Made by a program: the position numbers and the translations under genes. Positions 17,579 through 26,155 of a DNA stretch of 34,261 nucleotides are shown one piece after another. Source of the DNA: Bacteroidia bacterium (lineage in GTDB: Bacteria; Bacteroidota; Bacteroidia; NS11-12g; UBA9320); NCBI GenBank assembly GCA_028247315.1, contig JAOKFZ010000019.1, positions 1 to 34,261 of the forward strand, written 5' to 3'. The notes beneath the pieces were generated by a model. The model saw only the letters and a list, made by a program, of their open reading frames with translations, was not told the origin of the DNA and searched no databases. The number at the start of each line of letters is the position of its first letter. Within the stretch, counting starts at the first letter, position 1.

Positions 17579-17919
17579 TACGACATTCTTTGGTAATTTA
17601 TTTTAAAGTAAATAGTTGAGTTTATATTATTCCTTACAAATTAAGACAATTTTTTTCTGAGATTTTAAAGCTTATACTCTATACCGTAATTATGTGCTTT
17701 AATAAAAATCATAAAAATGTCTGGTTTAAATAGTTGACCTGACAGTATTTCCGCAAAATCTGACAAGATTGTAGTGACAAAATTTTACCCCAGAAATTTG
17801 CCAAAAAAAGTTTGACTCAAATTTTAGTCAAAAAATTTTTTCTTTCAAAAAATGGCAGTTTTTCTAGTCTTTTGGACTGCCATTTGTAACCTCATTATTA
17901 ACAATTTTATTTAAAAGTT
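17579..17919 (+). promoter_or_regulatory. AT-rich divergent regulatory region with two hairpins
   Basis: A 341-bp gap without a credible ORF between divergent genes. Two inverted repeats lie before the HTH gene: TTTGACT (17811-17817) with AGTCAAA (17826-17832), and AATGGCAGT (17851-17859) with ACTGCCATT (17876-17884). The second lies in the likely 5' leader, 36 nt before the ATG. They could be operators for the HTH protein or leader structures. A related phrase, AGTTGACCTGACAG, appears near 17733. No clear promoter boxes seen. Confidence 0.4.
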
Positions 17920-18174
17920 ATGCAAGAGTATAATTCTCAATTTCGTCGTATTATTAAGAAGCTTAATGATATCGATGACAAGCTTGAAAAACCAAAATCA
18001 TTTGATGATTATGTGTCTGAGCTTGAGGCAAAAAAAATATTAGGAAGGGGAACTACCTGGTTATGGGAAAGAAGAAGGTCTGGCGAACTGCCCTTCACTA
18101 AATTAGGCGGTCAAGTTTTTTATTTAATGAGTGACTTGGTAAAATATTTAGAAGACCGATCATCTAAGAATTAA
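17920..18174 (+). CDS. excisionase-like helix-turn-helix protein
   Basis: 84 residues. An N-terminal charged helix (RRIIKKLNDIDDKLEKPKS) is followed by a winged-HTH/MerR-type DNA-binding domain (about 30-80): YVSELEAKKILGRGTTWLWERRRSGELPFTKLGGQVFYLMSDLVKYLE. The pattern 'EAKKILG...W..RR.GELPF.KLGG..FY..SDL..YL' is that of HTH_17-type proteins which act as excisionases or regulators in Bacteroidota elements. It likely directs excision by the integrase, or regulates the element. Its 3' end overlaps the convergent zinc-finger gene by 11 bp. Confidence 0.8.
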   Translation: MQEYNSQFRRIIKKLNDIDDKLEKPKSFDDYVSELEAKKILGRGTTWLWERRRSGELPFTKLGGQVFYLMSDLVKYLEDRSSKN

Positions 18175-18532
18175 GTTTCCTTTTGAGGTAATTTTCAAAA
18201 GCAAGTCTATATGGTGATTCCGGATAGCCATATAATTTCTTTTTAATCTGTATAATCAATTCTGAAAGCATCTTTACCGATTGTATTTCAGGATGTGATT
18301 CTCTGACAAATGCATACTCATCGTATGTAGGCATATCCAATGATAAAATCTCTTTTCTAATGTATGATTTAATATAATTATACTCAATCTCTTTTGGAGA
18401 CTTTTTAAGTAACTCTAAATCTTTCTGAAATGCCGTAACGTTACGTCTTATTCTGTAAGCTCTTTGTTTACATGCATTTGAGCAATAGATTCTGTTACGG
18501 GGTGTTTCTTTTTTGCATACAGGACATGACAT
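18164..18532 (-). CDS. small zinc-finger protein
   Basis: 122 residues. Four cysteines form a probable zinc knuckle at the N-terminus: Cys3 and Cys6 (CPVC), Cys17 and Cys21 in YCSNACKQRAYRIRR, followed by basic residues that could contact nucleic acid. The rest is helical (about 33-122) without a recognised domain. Proteins with this CPxC...CSNxCKQxAYR head are met in Bacteroidota mobile elements (recalled). It lies downstream of the two methyltransferase genes on the same strand, with a 78-bp spacer holding a 13-bp direct repeat, so it probably has its own promoter. Confidence 0.6.
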   Translation of the reverse strand: MSCPVCKKETPRNRIYCSNACKQRAYRIRRNVTAFQKDLELLKKSPKEIEYNYIKSYIRKEILSLDMPTYDEYAFVRESHPEIQSVKMLSELIIQIKKKLYGYPESPYRLAFENYLKRKLNS

Positions 18533-18574
18533 TTTTCGAAAATGCCATTAAATTGTGTAATAAATTATTTAGAG

Positions 18575-18604
18575 TTGAAAACAGTAAGAAATTGAAAACA
18601 GTAA
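18575..18604. repeat. 13-bp direct repeat upstream of the zinc-finger gene
   Basis: TTGAAAACAGTAA occurs at 18575-18587 and again at 18592-18604, a 17-bp period, in the gap between the methyltransferase stop and the zinc-finger start. It could be an operator; with only two copies this is weak. Confidence 0.45.
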
Positions 18605-18610
18605 AAGAAA

Positions 18611-19879
18611 TCAGTTTGAATTTTTGTAGACTTTAGAAATTGATAAAGCTATTTTTTTTGCCATAAGAGGTGGAACAGCATTTCCAATCATTTTAAAGTT
18701 ATGACCCATTTTTTCAATAAACTCAAAATCAAATGGGAAAGATTGAATCAGAGCAGATTCCCGAACAGATATAGATCTTGCCTGTTTAGGATCAGGATGA
18801 ATAAACATGAGACCGTCTTTATACAAGTGAGCTACAATTGTTTGTGATGTATTATCCCATTCTAAATTTCTATACTTAGCATGATTTGAATTTTTTTCCA
18901 ATAATTCGTTGTAAAATTTTATCTTTAAATCCATTGGTTTCTTGTTCATTTCTTTAGAAACCCATTCTTTAAATATTTTCACATCCCTTTTGTTGTGAAA
19001 TCTTGGCCACATAGAGTCATCATAAGGTAAATTCTTATTTTCAGGTTTATGAGAATGATTCCTCCCATTAATTCTACTTAATTTATTGGAAGGAAAAAAC
19101 TTAGGTAAATCTCCAATAATTTGACTGACTGTAACCTCTTTTTTAGACTTTTGATTGTCAATCTCGTCATAAATATTTTTTAGGCTTAATCCATCCGATA
19201 CAACGTCATTACGGATTCCAATAATGATTACTCTTTTCCTCTTTTGAGCAACACCAAAATCACTTGCTGTTTGAACCGCTTCAGTCAGATTTTCAGGTTT
19301 TTTGATTGTATATCCATACTCACTAAATGTATTGTAAATTCTTTCAGTAACCTTAATTCCACCAGGGCTTGCACTCAACATACCAGGTACATTTTCAAAA
19401 ATGAATAGTTCAGGTTTAAATGCGTCAACTACCTTAATAAAACTCTCAAAAAGATAATTCCTGTAATCATACTCCATAGAATTTTTATCTTGAGCGCGTC
19501 CGGCTAAGGAATATGCTTGGCATGGAGGACCACCAATTATTACATTTACTTTTTTTTCTCCTACTAAACCCTTTAAACCAGATTCGATAACTTCATTGTG
19601 ATTACTCTTTTCATAAATTTTTCTCGAGTCTTCTGACCAATTACCGTGAATTAATTCATCAGTTTTTTGAATATCAAAATGTACTACATGTTTGTATGAG
19701 TCATCCTCAGAATGATCCCATTTCTTGATTAAACGGTTTCTTAAAGTTCTAACCATTGGCAATTCCCACTCAACGTGAGCAATTGCTTCAAAATCACCTG
19801 ATTGTAAGAACCCTTCAGAAAAGCCACCACAACCCGCAAACAGATCTATAAATGTTAATTTTTCGGTTGCTTTACTCAT
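18611..19879 (-). CDS. DNA (cytosine-5) methyltransferase, second of pair
   Basis: 422 residues with the ordered 5mC methyltransferase motifs: motif I FIDLFAGCGGFSEGF (10-24), motif IV GGPPCQAYSLAGRAQD (116-131, nucleophile Cys120), motif VI FENVPGM (161-167), motif VIII AQKRKRVIIIG, and the closing RESALIQSFPF plus MIGNAVPP of motifs IX-X. The target-recognition region lies between about 255 and 340. It overlaps the other methyltransferase by 8 bp and is co-transcribed with it. Two separate 5mC enzymes suggest an asymmetric recognition site in which each enzyme methylates one strand, as in LlaJI. They protect the host from the McrB/McrC-like subunits encoded divergently. Confidence 0.94.
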   Translation of the reverse strand: MSKATEKLTFIDLFAGCGGFSEGFLQSGDFEAIAHVEWELPMVRTLRNRLIKKWDHSEDDSYKHVVHFDIQKTDELIHGNWSEDSRKIYEKSNHNEVIESGLKGLVGEKKVNVIIGGPPCQAYSLAGRAQDKNSMEYDYRNYLFESFIKVVDAFKPELFIFENVPGMLSASPGGIKVTERIYNTFSEYGYTIKKPENLTEAVQTASDFGVAQKRKRVIIIGIRNDVVSDGLSLKNIYDEIDNQKSKKEVTVSQIIGDLPKFFPSNKLSRINGRNHSHKPENKNLPYDDSMWPRFHNKRDVKIFKEWVSKEMNKKPMDLKIKFYNELLEKNSNHAKYRNLEWDNTSQTIVAHLYKDGLMFIHPDPKQARSISVRESALIQSFPFDFEFIEKMGHNFKMIGNAVPPLMAKKIALSISKVYKNSN

Positions 19880-21287
19880 TAATCTTAGTTAATACTTTTT
19901 TGAAAGCCGATGCAAAAACACCCCCAAGCACAGGCGGAACTGCATTACCTATTTGTTTTAATTGATTCCTAGTTGAACCCTTAAAAAAATACCAATCTGG
20001 AAAAGATTGAATCCTTGCAGCTTCTCTAGGGGTTATACTTCTAGGAAATTTGCCTGGATGGACATAAGAGTTACCATCTGTTTCAAGGTGAGCAATTATT
20101 GTTTTTGAAACTCCGTCAGGATCTAGTTTAAAGTATTTATCACCGAATCCTTTGACTTTCTTTTGTCCATTTTTATCAATAGTAACCCCATATGTGACCT
20201 TTGATAGAGCCTTTTCATTTTCTGGGTCATTTAGATATTTACCTGCTTTGAGATTTTTATAGATAAAGGTATCTCTTGTATTATGATACCTAGATTTATG
20301 GTTATATAAATAATCGGGCTTGATCAACTTTTTGTTATATGTATTAATTAAATCTCTGTAATTTTTAGATTTATTTGTTTCGCAAATTAATTTATTATAC
20401 CGTAGATCTGAGATGTTTTTTCCAAAGCAATTTGGGTCACTAAATGGCAGCTCAGAAGTTTCCTTATAATTGTTTGGTTTTGGATTGGCTTTTATAGCCG
20501 GTAAGTCAAAAATTACATCTTTTAATTTTAAAGGTTCTGTTTTATTACTAAGAATGTAATTAAAAATTTCAGCTGATTTTATACCAAATTTATCAGATAT
20601 ATCTTTACGTAAGCCAATAAAAAAAATTCTTTCTCTGTTTTGGGCAAGTCCAAAATCTTTTGCATTCAATATTTGTGAGGATGTATCATATCCGTACTTA
20701 CCTGTGTTGGTAAGTGAATTTTTAATTAGATCTCTGTAACCTGAAGCAGAAGCTAAACCTTTTACATTTTCAATTAAAACTAATTTAGGAAGTAATTTCT
20801 CAGCAAATTTTAAATAGTATTTAAATAATTGATTTCTTGGATCATCAATGAAACCTTTAGTTCTCTCCTCAATAGTTAATTTTTTTGCTCTGCCAATCAT
20901 TGAAAAACCTTGACATGGAGGCCCCCCAACCAACACATCAATATGTTTAATTGAATTTAACGTCTTTTGAATACTGTCGTTTTCTTTTATTGATGGAGCT
21001 CTTTTTCTCAACTCCACTTCCTTATTTGTCTCTACTACAATATGACCTTGAATATCGTATTTCACCTCCCCAGCTCCTAAATGTTCAAAAAGTTCTTTTA
21101 TATCACCTAAAATAACACTCCCCCTAGGAGTGTCAGGGTGAGTATATTTAAGGTTAAACTTTAATGTTTCCAATGCACTTTCTGAAATATCATTAGCCAT
21201 TTTTAGATGAAAACCATTATTCCCAAATCCCAAAGATAAACCCCCGGCTCCTGCGAATAAATCAATGTATGTTAATTTTTCTTTCAA
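19872..21287 (-). CDS. DNA (cytosine-5) methyltransferase, first of pair
   Basis: 471 residues. Motif I YIDLFAGAGGLSLGF (7-21), motif IV GGPPCQGFSMIGRAK (121-135, Cys125), motif VI IENVKGL (172-178), motif VIII AQNRERIFFIG, and closing PREAARIQSFPDWY plus QIGNAVPP. A longer target-recognition part (about 245-400) than its neighbour points to a different strand or site. The start is an unusual TTG at 21287: no ATG precedes motif I, and AAGGAAA about 7 nt before it is one of the few Shine-Dalgarno-like sequences in the window. Transcription begins in the 149-bp region shared with the controller gene. Confidence 0.93.
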   Translation of the reverse strand: MKEKLTYIDLFAGAGGLSLGFGNNGFHLKMANDISESALETLKFNLKYTHPDTPRGSVILGDIKELFEHLGAGEVKYDIQGHIVVETNKEVELRKRAPSIKENDSIQKTLNSIKHIDVLVGGPPCQGFSMIGRAKKLTIEERTKGFIDDPRNQLFKYYLKFAEKLLPKLVLIENVKGLASASGYRDLIKNSLTNTGKYGYDTSSQILNAKDFGLAQNRERIFFIGLRKDISDKFGIKSAEIFNYILSNKTEPLKLKDVIFDLPAIKANPKPNNYKETSELPFSDPNCFGKNISDLRYNKLICETNKSKNYRDLINTYNKKLIKPDYLYNHKSRYHNTRDTFIYKNLKAGKYLNDPENEKALSKVTYGVTIDKNGQKKVKGFGDKYFKLDPDGVSKTIIAHLETDGNSYVHPGKFPRSITPREAARIQSFPDWYFFKGSTRNQLKQIGNAVPPVLGGVFASAFKKVLTKINE

Positions 21288-21384
21288 CGGTATTTTCCTT
21301 TTAAAAACAGTGTAAAATTATCAGATAAAACCTAAACTCAATATAAATTTTACGAACATTTCCTTCCCATATTATTAATAAGCC

Positions 21385-21419
21385 ATGTAGACTATAGTCC
21401 GTTGTATGATTGTCAACAA
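21385..21419 (+). promoter_or_regulatory. C-box operator of the R-M controller protein
   Basis: ATGTAGACTATAGTCC with perfect palindrome GACTATAGTC (21390-21399), followed by GTTGTATGATTGTCAACA (21401-21418). The two adjacent pseudo-dyads, spaced as left and right operators, match the layout and much of the wording recalled for C.Esp1396I/C.PvuII-type C-boxes (GACT..AGTCC GTG.GATT..GTCAACA). It lies 17 bp before the controller ATG and between the divergent R and M units. Expected role: the C protein activates its own promoter and the nuclease genes from the left site, then represses from the right site at high dose. Confidence 0.75.
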
Positions 21420-21436
21420 TAAATCACCTTTACACT

Positions 21437-21649
21437 ATGGAAAATTTAAAGATTGAAATAGGTAATAAAATAAGAGAAATACGGCTAAAAAAAGGTTTAT
21501 CTCAAGAGAAACTAGCATTACTTTCAGACATAGATAGGACCTATATACCAAGTATTGAGAATGGGAAAAGAAATATTTCAATAACAGTATTAAAAAAAAT
21601 AAGTAATGCACTGGGAATGACAGTGTCAGATATAACAAAAGGGATTTAA
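21437..21649 (+). CDS. R-M controller (C) protein, XRE-family HTH
   Basis: 70 residues from ATG 21437. A longer reading from TTG 21410 would start inside the operator, and C genes are often leaderless. The Cro/C1-type helix-turn-helix is LSQEKLALLSDIDRTYIPSIE (residues 21-41, cut here at the recognition helix), followed by GKRNIS and the dimer helix LKKISNALGM. The size and the 'ISITVLKKISNALGMTVSDI' ending fit C proteins such as C.AhdI and C.Esp1396I. It should delay nuclease expression until methylation is complete when the element enters a new host. Its stop overlaps the ATG of the McrB-like gene (TAATG). Confidence 0.88.
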   Translation: MENLKIEIGNKIREIRLKKGLSQEKLALLSDIDRTYIPSIENGKRNISITVLKKISNALGMTVSDITKGI

Positions 21650-23796
21650 TGAAGAAAAAAGAAATTGTTTCGTTACTAGCTCAATTAAGACAAAAACATG
21701 TCTTGGAGGCTATGGAAACTATTGATAAATCATATATTCCTAACGACAGGCAATCAATTGCATACAATGTACTTTCATCAGACTCTCGTAAATTTTACCC
21801 ACCTCCACTATTAATAGAAATAGCATATAAAATTTCAACAAATAAAGATCTACCTCCTAATTTTTTTAAAAATATTGGGAAGGACAGCCCTCATTTTAAA
21901 AGACTCGAAGAATTAGGATTTACTATAAATAAAAAATCGAACATGTCTACTCAGTTTAATAAAATAATTTTTAAAAAAGTGCCCCCTAACGAGGTTGGGA
22001 CAGGCACAGAAATAGCTATATTAAAAGACTATTTTACAACAGGTCTTATTGATGACCCAAAGGATCTTACTGAATCTTCTGACAATGTTGGCAGTAGGTC
22101 CTATTCCATTAAGGCTAAATATTTTGGGATAAACTATGATTATGAGATTAAAGCATATAAAACACAACAATATAAGAGAGATAGAAGATTAATTATTAAC
22201 TATTCTAATGACCCTTTAGGAGCAGATAGAGAAACTGATGACTATTTAGCAATTCTATTTAATGACAAAATCACTAAAGACAGTATAATTGAGATTAAAG
22301 TTATAAAAAGCAAAGATGGGTTATACCCTGATATAGAAAGGCACTATAAACGAAGAAGCGGTTTAGTTCTCTCAAGAAATTCACATTTTAAATTATATGA
22401 ATCCTTTATTAACGAAAAAAAAATACAAGTAACAATGACACAACCTTTAAATCAGATACTTTATGGACCTCCAGGAACAGGAAAAACATACTCCACTATA
22501 ACTAAAGCACTTGTAATCATTGGTTTAGAATATAGAAATTATGAGGAAGCTCAGGAATTATTTCAAAATGAACTAGGAAAACGCATTGATTTTGTTACCA
22601 TGCATCAAAGCTTCTCATACGAGGATTTTGTTCAAGGGTTAAGGCCTTCAGTCTCAGAGGATGGGCATGGAGTAGTTTTTAAATACAGAAACGGTGTTTT
22701 TAAAGAGATTTGTGAACGAGCAGAAGAGTATAGAACAGGTGACTCTAATTATGATGTTAAATCCTTAAGCAATAAAGCTATCTGCATAATTGCATTTTTC
22801 CTTGCTAAATATAACGGTAAGAAAAAGAATGAAAAAAAAGCTAATGAATTCTTAGGTTATGAATCAGACAATCTAGCATTTATTGGAATTGGAGAAAAAA
22901 TTAATGAGAATCCTAATTCTATAAAAAACCACAGAGACAAATTTGATTACATGTTTCAAAATCGTGAAAATTACACAGCACGAAACGGATGGACACCCAG
23001 AAATAACGGTGGTGTACTAGATAATACAACTAAATGGCCATACCGTGAGGTTTATGACGAGCTTAAAAATAATTCATTCATTGAGAATACAAAAATCATT
23101 CAGGAACTATTCAATAACACCCAAAAACCAATTGAAGATTCGCATCATAATGAGAACCATGTCATCATTCTTGACGAAATAAATAGGGCTAATATCTCAA
23201 GAGTATTTGGCGAACTGATAGCCTTAATTGAAAAGGATAAAAGGGATGGAAAGCTAACAGCAACTCTTCCCTCCGGTGAACAATTTACAGTTCCTTCCAA
23301 CCTTTTTATTATTGGAACAATGAACACAGCTGATAAATCTATCGCGCTTGTTGACATAGCACTTAGAAGACGATTTGAATTTGAAGCATTGTACCCTAAC
23401 CCTAAAACACTTAAAAAAGTACTCAAAGATAAAGGGTTTCCCAATGACGAAATTCAGCAAAGAGTTGATATGCTAACTTGTCTTAATAGAATAATTAGGG
23501 CAAAGAAATCAGTAGACTTTGAAATTGGTCACTCCTATTTTATGGAAGAGGGCAGTTTGATTAATATTCTTAATAAACAAGTTTTGCCCTTATTTAATGA
23601 ATACTTTATGTATGACCTTAAGAAGGTAAAAGAGATTATCGAGAAAACACAAAAAGACAAAGAAGGAGAAGCCATACCAAAACCAGGAATTATTTTTAAT
23701 AATCAAATATGGAAGGAAAAAGGCCTATTAGAAGTTGAGAGTATTGGAAGTGATCCAGATAATTTGGATTTAGTTGATACTGATCAAACATCTTAA
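21649..23796 (+). CDS. McrB-like AAA+ restriction subunit (LlaJI R1 type)
   Basis: 715 residues. The N-terminal part (1-260) has no motif I recognise and is the likely DNA-recognition domain, replacing the methyl-binding domain of McrB. The AAA+ GTPase/ATPase domain follows: Walker A GPPGTGKT (273-280), Walker B with HVIILDEINRANISRVFGE (504-522, Asp509, Glu510), and the McrB signature MNTADKSIALVDIALRRRF (near 558-576). In LlaJI-type systems R1 binds the asymmetric unmethylated site and, with GTP hydrolysis and the McrC-like R2, translocates and cuts. The C-terminal tail is acidic (PDNLDLVDTDQTS). It is translationally coupled to the C gene and lies 5 nt before the R2 gene. Confidence 0.9.
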   Translation: MKKKEIVSLLAQLRQKHVLEAMETIDKSYIPNDRQSIAYNVLSSDSRKFYPPPLLIEIAYKISTNKDLPPNFFKNIGKDSPHFKRLEELGFTINKKSNMSTQFNKIIFKKVPPNEVGTGTEIAILKDYFTTGLIDDPKDLTESSDNVGSRSYSIKAKYFGINYDYEIKAYKTQQYKRDRRLIINYSNDPLGADRETDDYLAILFNDKITKDSIIEIKVIKSKDGLYPDIERHYKRRSGLVLSRNSHFKLYESFINEKKIQVTMTQPLNQILYGPPGTGKTYSTITKALVIIGLEYRNYEEAQELFQNELGKRIDFVTMHQSFSYEDFVQGLRPSVSEDGHGVVFKYRNGVFKEICERAEEYRTGDSNYDVKSLSNKAICIIAFFLAKYNGKKKNEKKANEFLGYESDNLAFIGIGEKINENPNSIKNHRDKFDYMFQNRENYTARNGWTPRNNGGVLDNTTKWPYREVYDELKNNSFIENTKIIQELFNNTQKPIEDSHHNENHVIILDEINRANISRVFGELIALIEKDKRDGKLTATLPSGEQFTVPSNLFIIGTMNTADKSIALVDIALRRRFEFEALYPNPKTLKKVLKDKGFPNDEIQQRVDMLTCLNRIIRAKKSVDFEIGHSYFMEEGSLINILNKQVLPLFNEYFMYDLKKVKEIIEKTQKDKEGEAIPKPGIIFNNQIWKEKGLLEVESIGSDPDNLDLVDTDQTS

Positions 23797-23801
23797 GATA
23801 A

Positions 23802-25220
23802 ATGAATTTATTTTTTGAATATCAGAAGAAAGACTACAAAAGCTTATCTTTTCTTGAAAAACCGGAAGATCGGGTAACTTTTAAATCAATACTAAATAAA
23901 CTTTGGACTGAGAGAAAAAAGTTCGGCTTAACCTCTGTCTATTTTGATGATAATTCAAAGCAAACTGAACAACAATTTTTTTCATTCCATGACACCTACA
24001 TTAAAGCGGGTAATTATATTGGATCGATTAAATATGGAGAAAATACAGTTCATATCATCCCTAAAATTCTTAAGAAAGGACTCAACAATAATTATACTGA
24101 ATCCGAATTACTAAATATTTCAAATAAGAACCTACTGTGGTGGTTATCTCGATGCTCAAAAATAAAATTCCCAAAAAGTTTTACTAGTTGGAACACAAGA
24201 GATTACAGTTTTCTTGACATACTTATTCACTTATTTTCTAGTCTGACTAGAGATGATATAGTTTATAATAAACATCAATCGTACATTGAAAAAGAAGAAT
24301 CAATTCATACGCTACGAGGACGGATTGATTTTTCAGAATATGCAACCAATTATCATACAGGTAATGCTCACGTATTACCCTGCATTTACGACAGTTTAGA
24401 AATAAATAATCTATACAATCAGATTATCAAGTTCACATCAAAACTATTACTTCAGCACACAGACAATGAGGAAATAACAAAGAAACTTCAAGAAATTATT
24501 TGGATACTTGATGATGTTGAAGATATTTTTCTAACAGCAGCTGATTGTGAACGTGTAGTTGTATCTCCTTTAAATGATAATATGAAGATTATTTTAGATT
24601 ACTGTAAAATGTTCTTATCCGGAATGTCCATAAGAAGTGAGGACAATGAGCTAGAGATCTTTACTTTATTGATACCCACAGAAAAACTATTTGAAGATTT
24701 CATTTTTGGTTTCATAAAAGATAAATTCCAATACAAATTTGGAATAAGAGATATTATCGCTCAAGGGGATGAATTTGGGAGACAATTACCTTTAGCTGTT
24801 GAGAAAGATAAAACTGGTAAAGTTATTAAAAAAGCCTTCAGACTGAGGCCTGACATTTATATTAGTAGAGATTCAAATAACATTATATTGGATACAAAAT
24901 ACAAAGTTATTTATACTAAAGAGGAAGCGAAACAAGATGACCGAATAGAAAATGGCGTTTCAATAAGCGATATCTATCAAATGATTGCCTACACAATTAA
25001 ATTAAAAGTCAATACCTGCCATTTAATTTATCCTGATTATCTTGGAGTTGAAAATGACTTATATACACATTATGAAATAGAGCATGGAGGTAATATGAGC
25101 ATTTCAAAAATTTTTTACCACAGAATACCGGCACTTATTAAAGATGATAATGGTGAACTGGATTCAATAATCCAAACTAAAGAAGAAGAACTTTACGAAG
25201 TTTTTAATCAAATCATTTAA
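23802..25220 (+). CDS. McrC-like nuclease subunit (LlaJI R2 type)
   Basis: 472 residues. N-terminal McrC finger-type region (about 1-150, with IKAGNYIGSIKYGENTVHIIPKI typical of McrC-family proteins, shortened here to its family pattern), a helical middle, and a C-terminal PD-(D/E)XK nuclease: RPDIYIS with Asp351, then ILDTKYK with Asp364 and Lys366, followed by DIYQMIAYTIK as in McrC and related nucleases. It stimulates GTP hydrolysis by the McrB-like partner and cleaves DNA. The gene is the last of the C-R1-R2 unit and is convergent with the GHKL operon. Confidence 0.9.
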   Translation: MNLFFEYQKKDYKSLSFLEKPEDRVTFKSILNKLWTERKKFGLTSVYFDDNSKQTEQQFFSFHDTYIKAGNYIGSIKYGENTVHIIPKILKKGLNNNYTESELLNISNKNLLWWLSRCSKIKFPKSFTSWNTRDYSFLDILIHLFSSLTRDDIVYNKHQSYIEKEESIHTLRGRIDFSEYATNYHTGNAHVLPCIYDSLEINNLYNQIIKFTSKLLLQHTDNEEITKKLQEIIWILDDVEDIFLTAADCERVVVSPLNDNMKIILDYCKMFLSGMSIRSEDNELEIFTLLIPTEKLFEDFIFGFIKDKFQYKFGIRDIIAQGDEFGRQLPLAVEKDKTGKVIKKAFRLRPDIYISRDSNNIILDTKYKVIYTKEEAKQDDRIENGVSISDIYQMIAYTIKLKVNTCHLIYPDYLGVENDLYTHYEIEHGGNMSISKIFYHRIPALIKDDNGELDSIIQTKEEELYEVFNQII

Positions 25221-25249
25221 AATAAAAGAGAGGAGCCGAAGCCCCCCTC
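25219..25249 (-). terminator. intrinsic terminator for the leftward GHKL operon
   Basis: On the minus strand GAGGGGGGC-TTCG-GCTCCTCTC (25249 down to 25228) forms a 9-bp stem (two G-U pairs) closed by a stable UUCG tetraloop, then TTTTATTTT (25227-25219). It lies 118 nt beyond the last gene of the operon. On the plus strand the same stretch has two A-C mismatches, so it should stop mainly leftward transcripts, before they run antisense into the McrC-like gene. Confidence 0.75.
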
Positions 25250-25295
25250 ACATGTAATCAAACGATTCAAATAAAAAACAATTGGAATCAAACAT

Positions 25296-25320
25296 TTTTG
25301 TACTCTCGGAGAGTACAAAA
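25296..25320. repeat. perfect 25-bp palindrome between convergent units
   Basis: TTTTGTACTCTC (25296-25307), G, GAGAGTACAAAA (25309-25320): 12-bp perfect arms around one base. It lies between the stop codons of the McrC-like gene and the leftward operon. It has too little loop and no good T-run to be a classic terminator; a protein-binding site or the target of an island protein is possible. Confidence 0.6.
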
Positions 25321-25366
25321 CACAATCAAATATTTGTGGCATAACAAATTAAAAACTTTCCTAAAT

Positions 25367-26155
25367 TCATTTAACATTTACCTTGTTCATTAATTCAGAG
25401 ATTATGTTTTTTACTTGAGTTTTATTTAAAAGAGCTAACAAAGAAACACCCCCGTAATTATTGATATCTTTAACTAATCTCTGTATCTTTTTACCTTTTT
25501 CATTTTTAAAAAGGTCTTTATTATCCAAGTAAAACTCAAGTATTCCTGACCTTACGTTGGTGTATGTGCCAAGATCCCTCTCCAAAATAGATGTTACAAA
25601 ATCTTGAGATTCAAAAATTGCTTCAGTTAATGCCCATTTTTCTTTATCATCTTTTGTATTTAAATTAACTGTTAAATACGCTATCCACCATAGTCGAGCA
25701 ATTCCATTTCTTACTCTTGCAGCTTTGCTATCACCCCTAAAAAAAAACCTTTCCTTGATTTGGGTTTTCTTATCTTTTGCTGAAGAGCTTTTCATCCATC
25801 TTTCAACTACATATTTATGACAATGATCGTGAGTTAATCGAGTCCATAACCTTTCATCATTTGCGTCAGAGGGGCTCAGATCATTAAAAAGTTCAAAAAT
25901 AATTTTTGCATTTTCAAAATCATATGTACCATTTCCGTCAGTATTTAAATTCAATTGATGGTAAGAACTAAAAAAACGATTATCAACATCAAATGATGCG
26001 CCGTCAATATGATCTAAACCTTGAGTCAAAGATTTAAAATCTAGAATTTTATGTTCAGAATACGACTTTGACAAATTATCATTTAAGTCCGCATTGTTCA
26101 TATCATTAAATAGTTTTTCACAACTAGATTCTTTTAATTTTTTTATTTGGTACAT
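25367..26155 (-). CDS. DUF6339-like protein, last gene of GHKL operon
   Basis: 262 residues, soluble and mainly helical. A conserved-looking core AARVRNGIARLWWIAYLTVN (145-164 approx.) and the earlier ERLWTRLTHDHCHKY and ERFFFRGDSKAARVRN segments resemble what I recall of DUF6339; this was not searched. No nuclease or ATPase motif is visible. The ATG overlaps the stop of the upstream gene (TAATG), so it is translationally coupled and probably made in fixed ratio with its partners. By context it should be a subunit or effector of the GHKL-ATPase system. Confidence 0.72.
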   Translation of the reverse strand: MYQIKKLKESSCEKLFNDMNNADLNDNLSKSYSEHKILDFKSLTQGLDHIDGASFDVDNRFFSSYHQLNLNTDGNGTYDFENAKIIFELFNDLSPSDANDERLWTRLTHDHCHKYVVERWMKSSSAKDKKTQIKERFFFRGDSKAARVRNGIARLWWIAYLTVNLNTKDDKEKWALTEAIFESQDFVTSILERDLGTYTNVRSGILEFYLDNKDLFKNEKGKKIQRLVKDINNYGGVSLLALLNKTQVKNIISELMNKVNVK

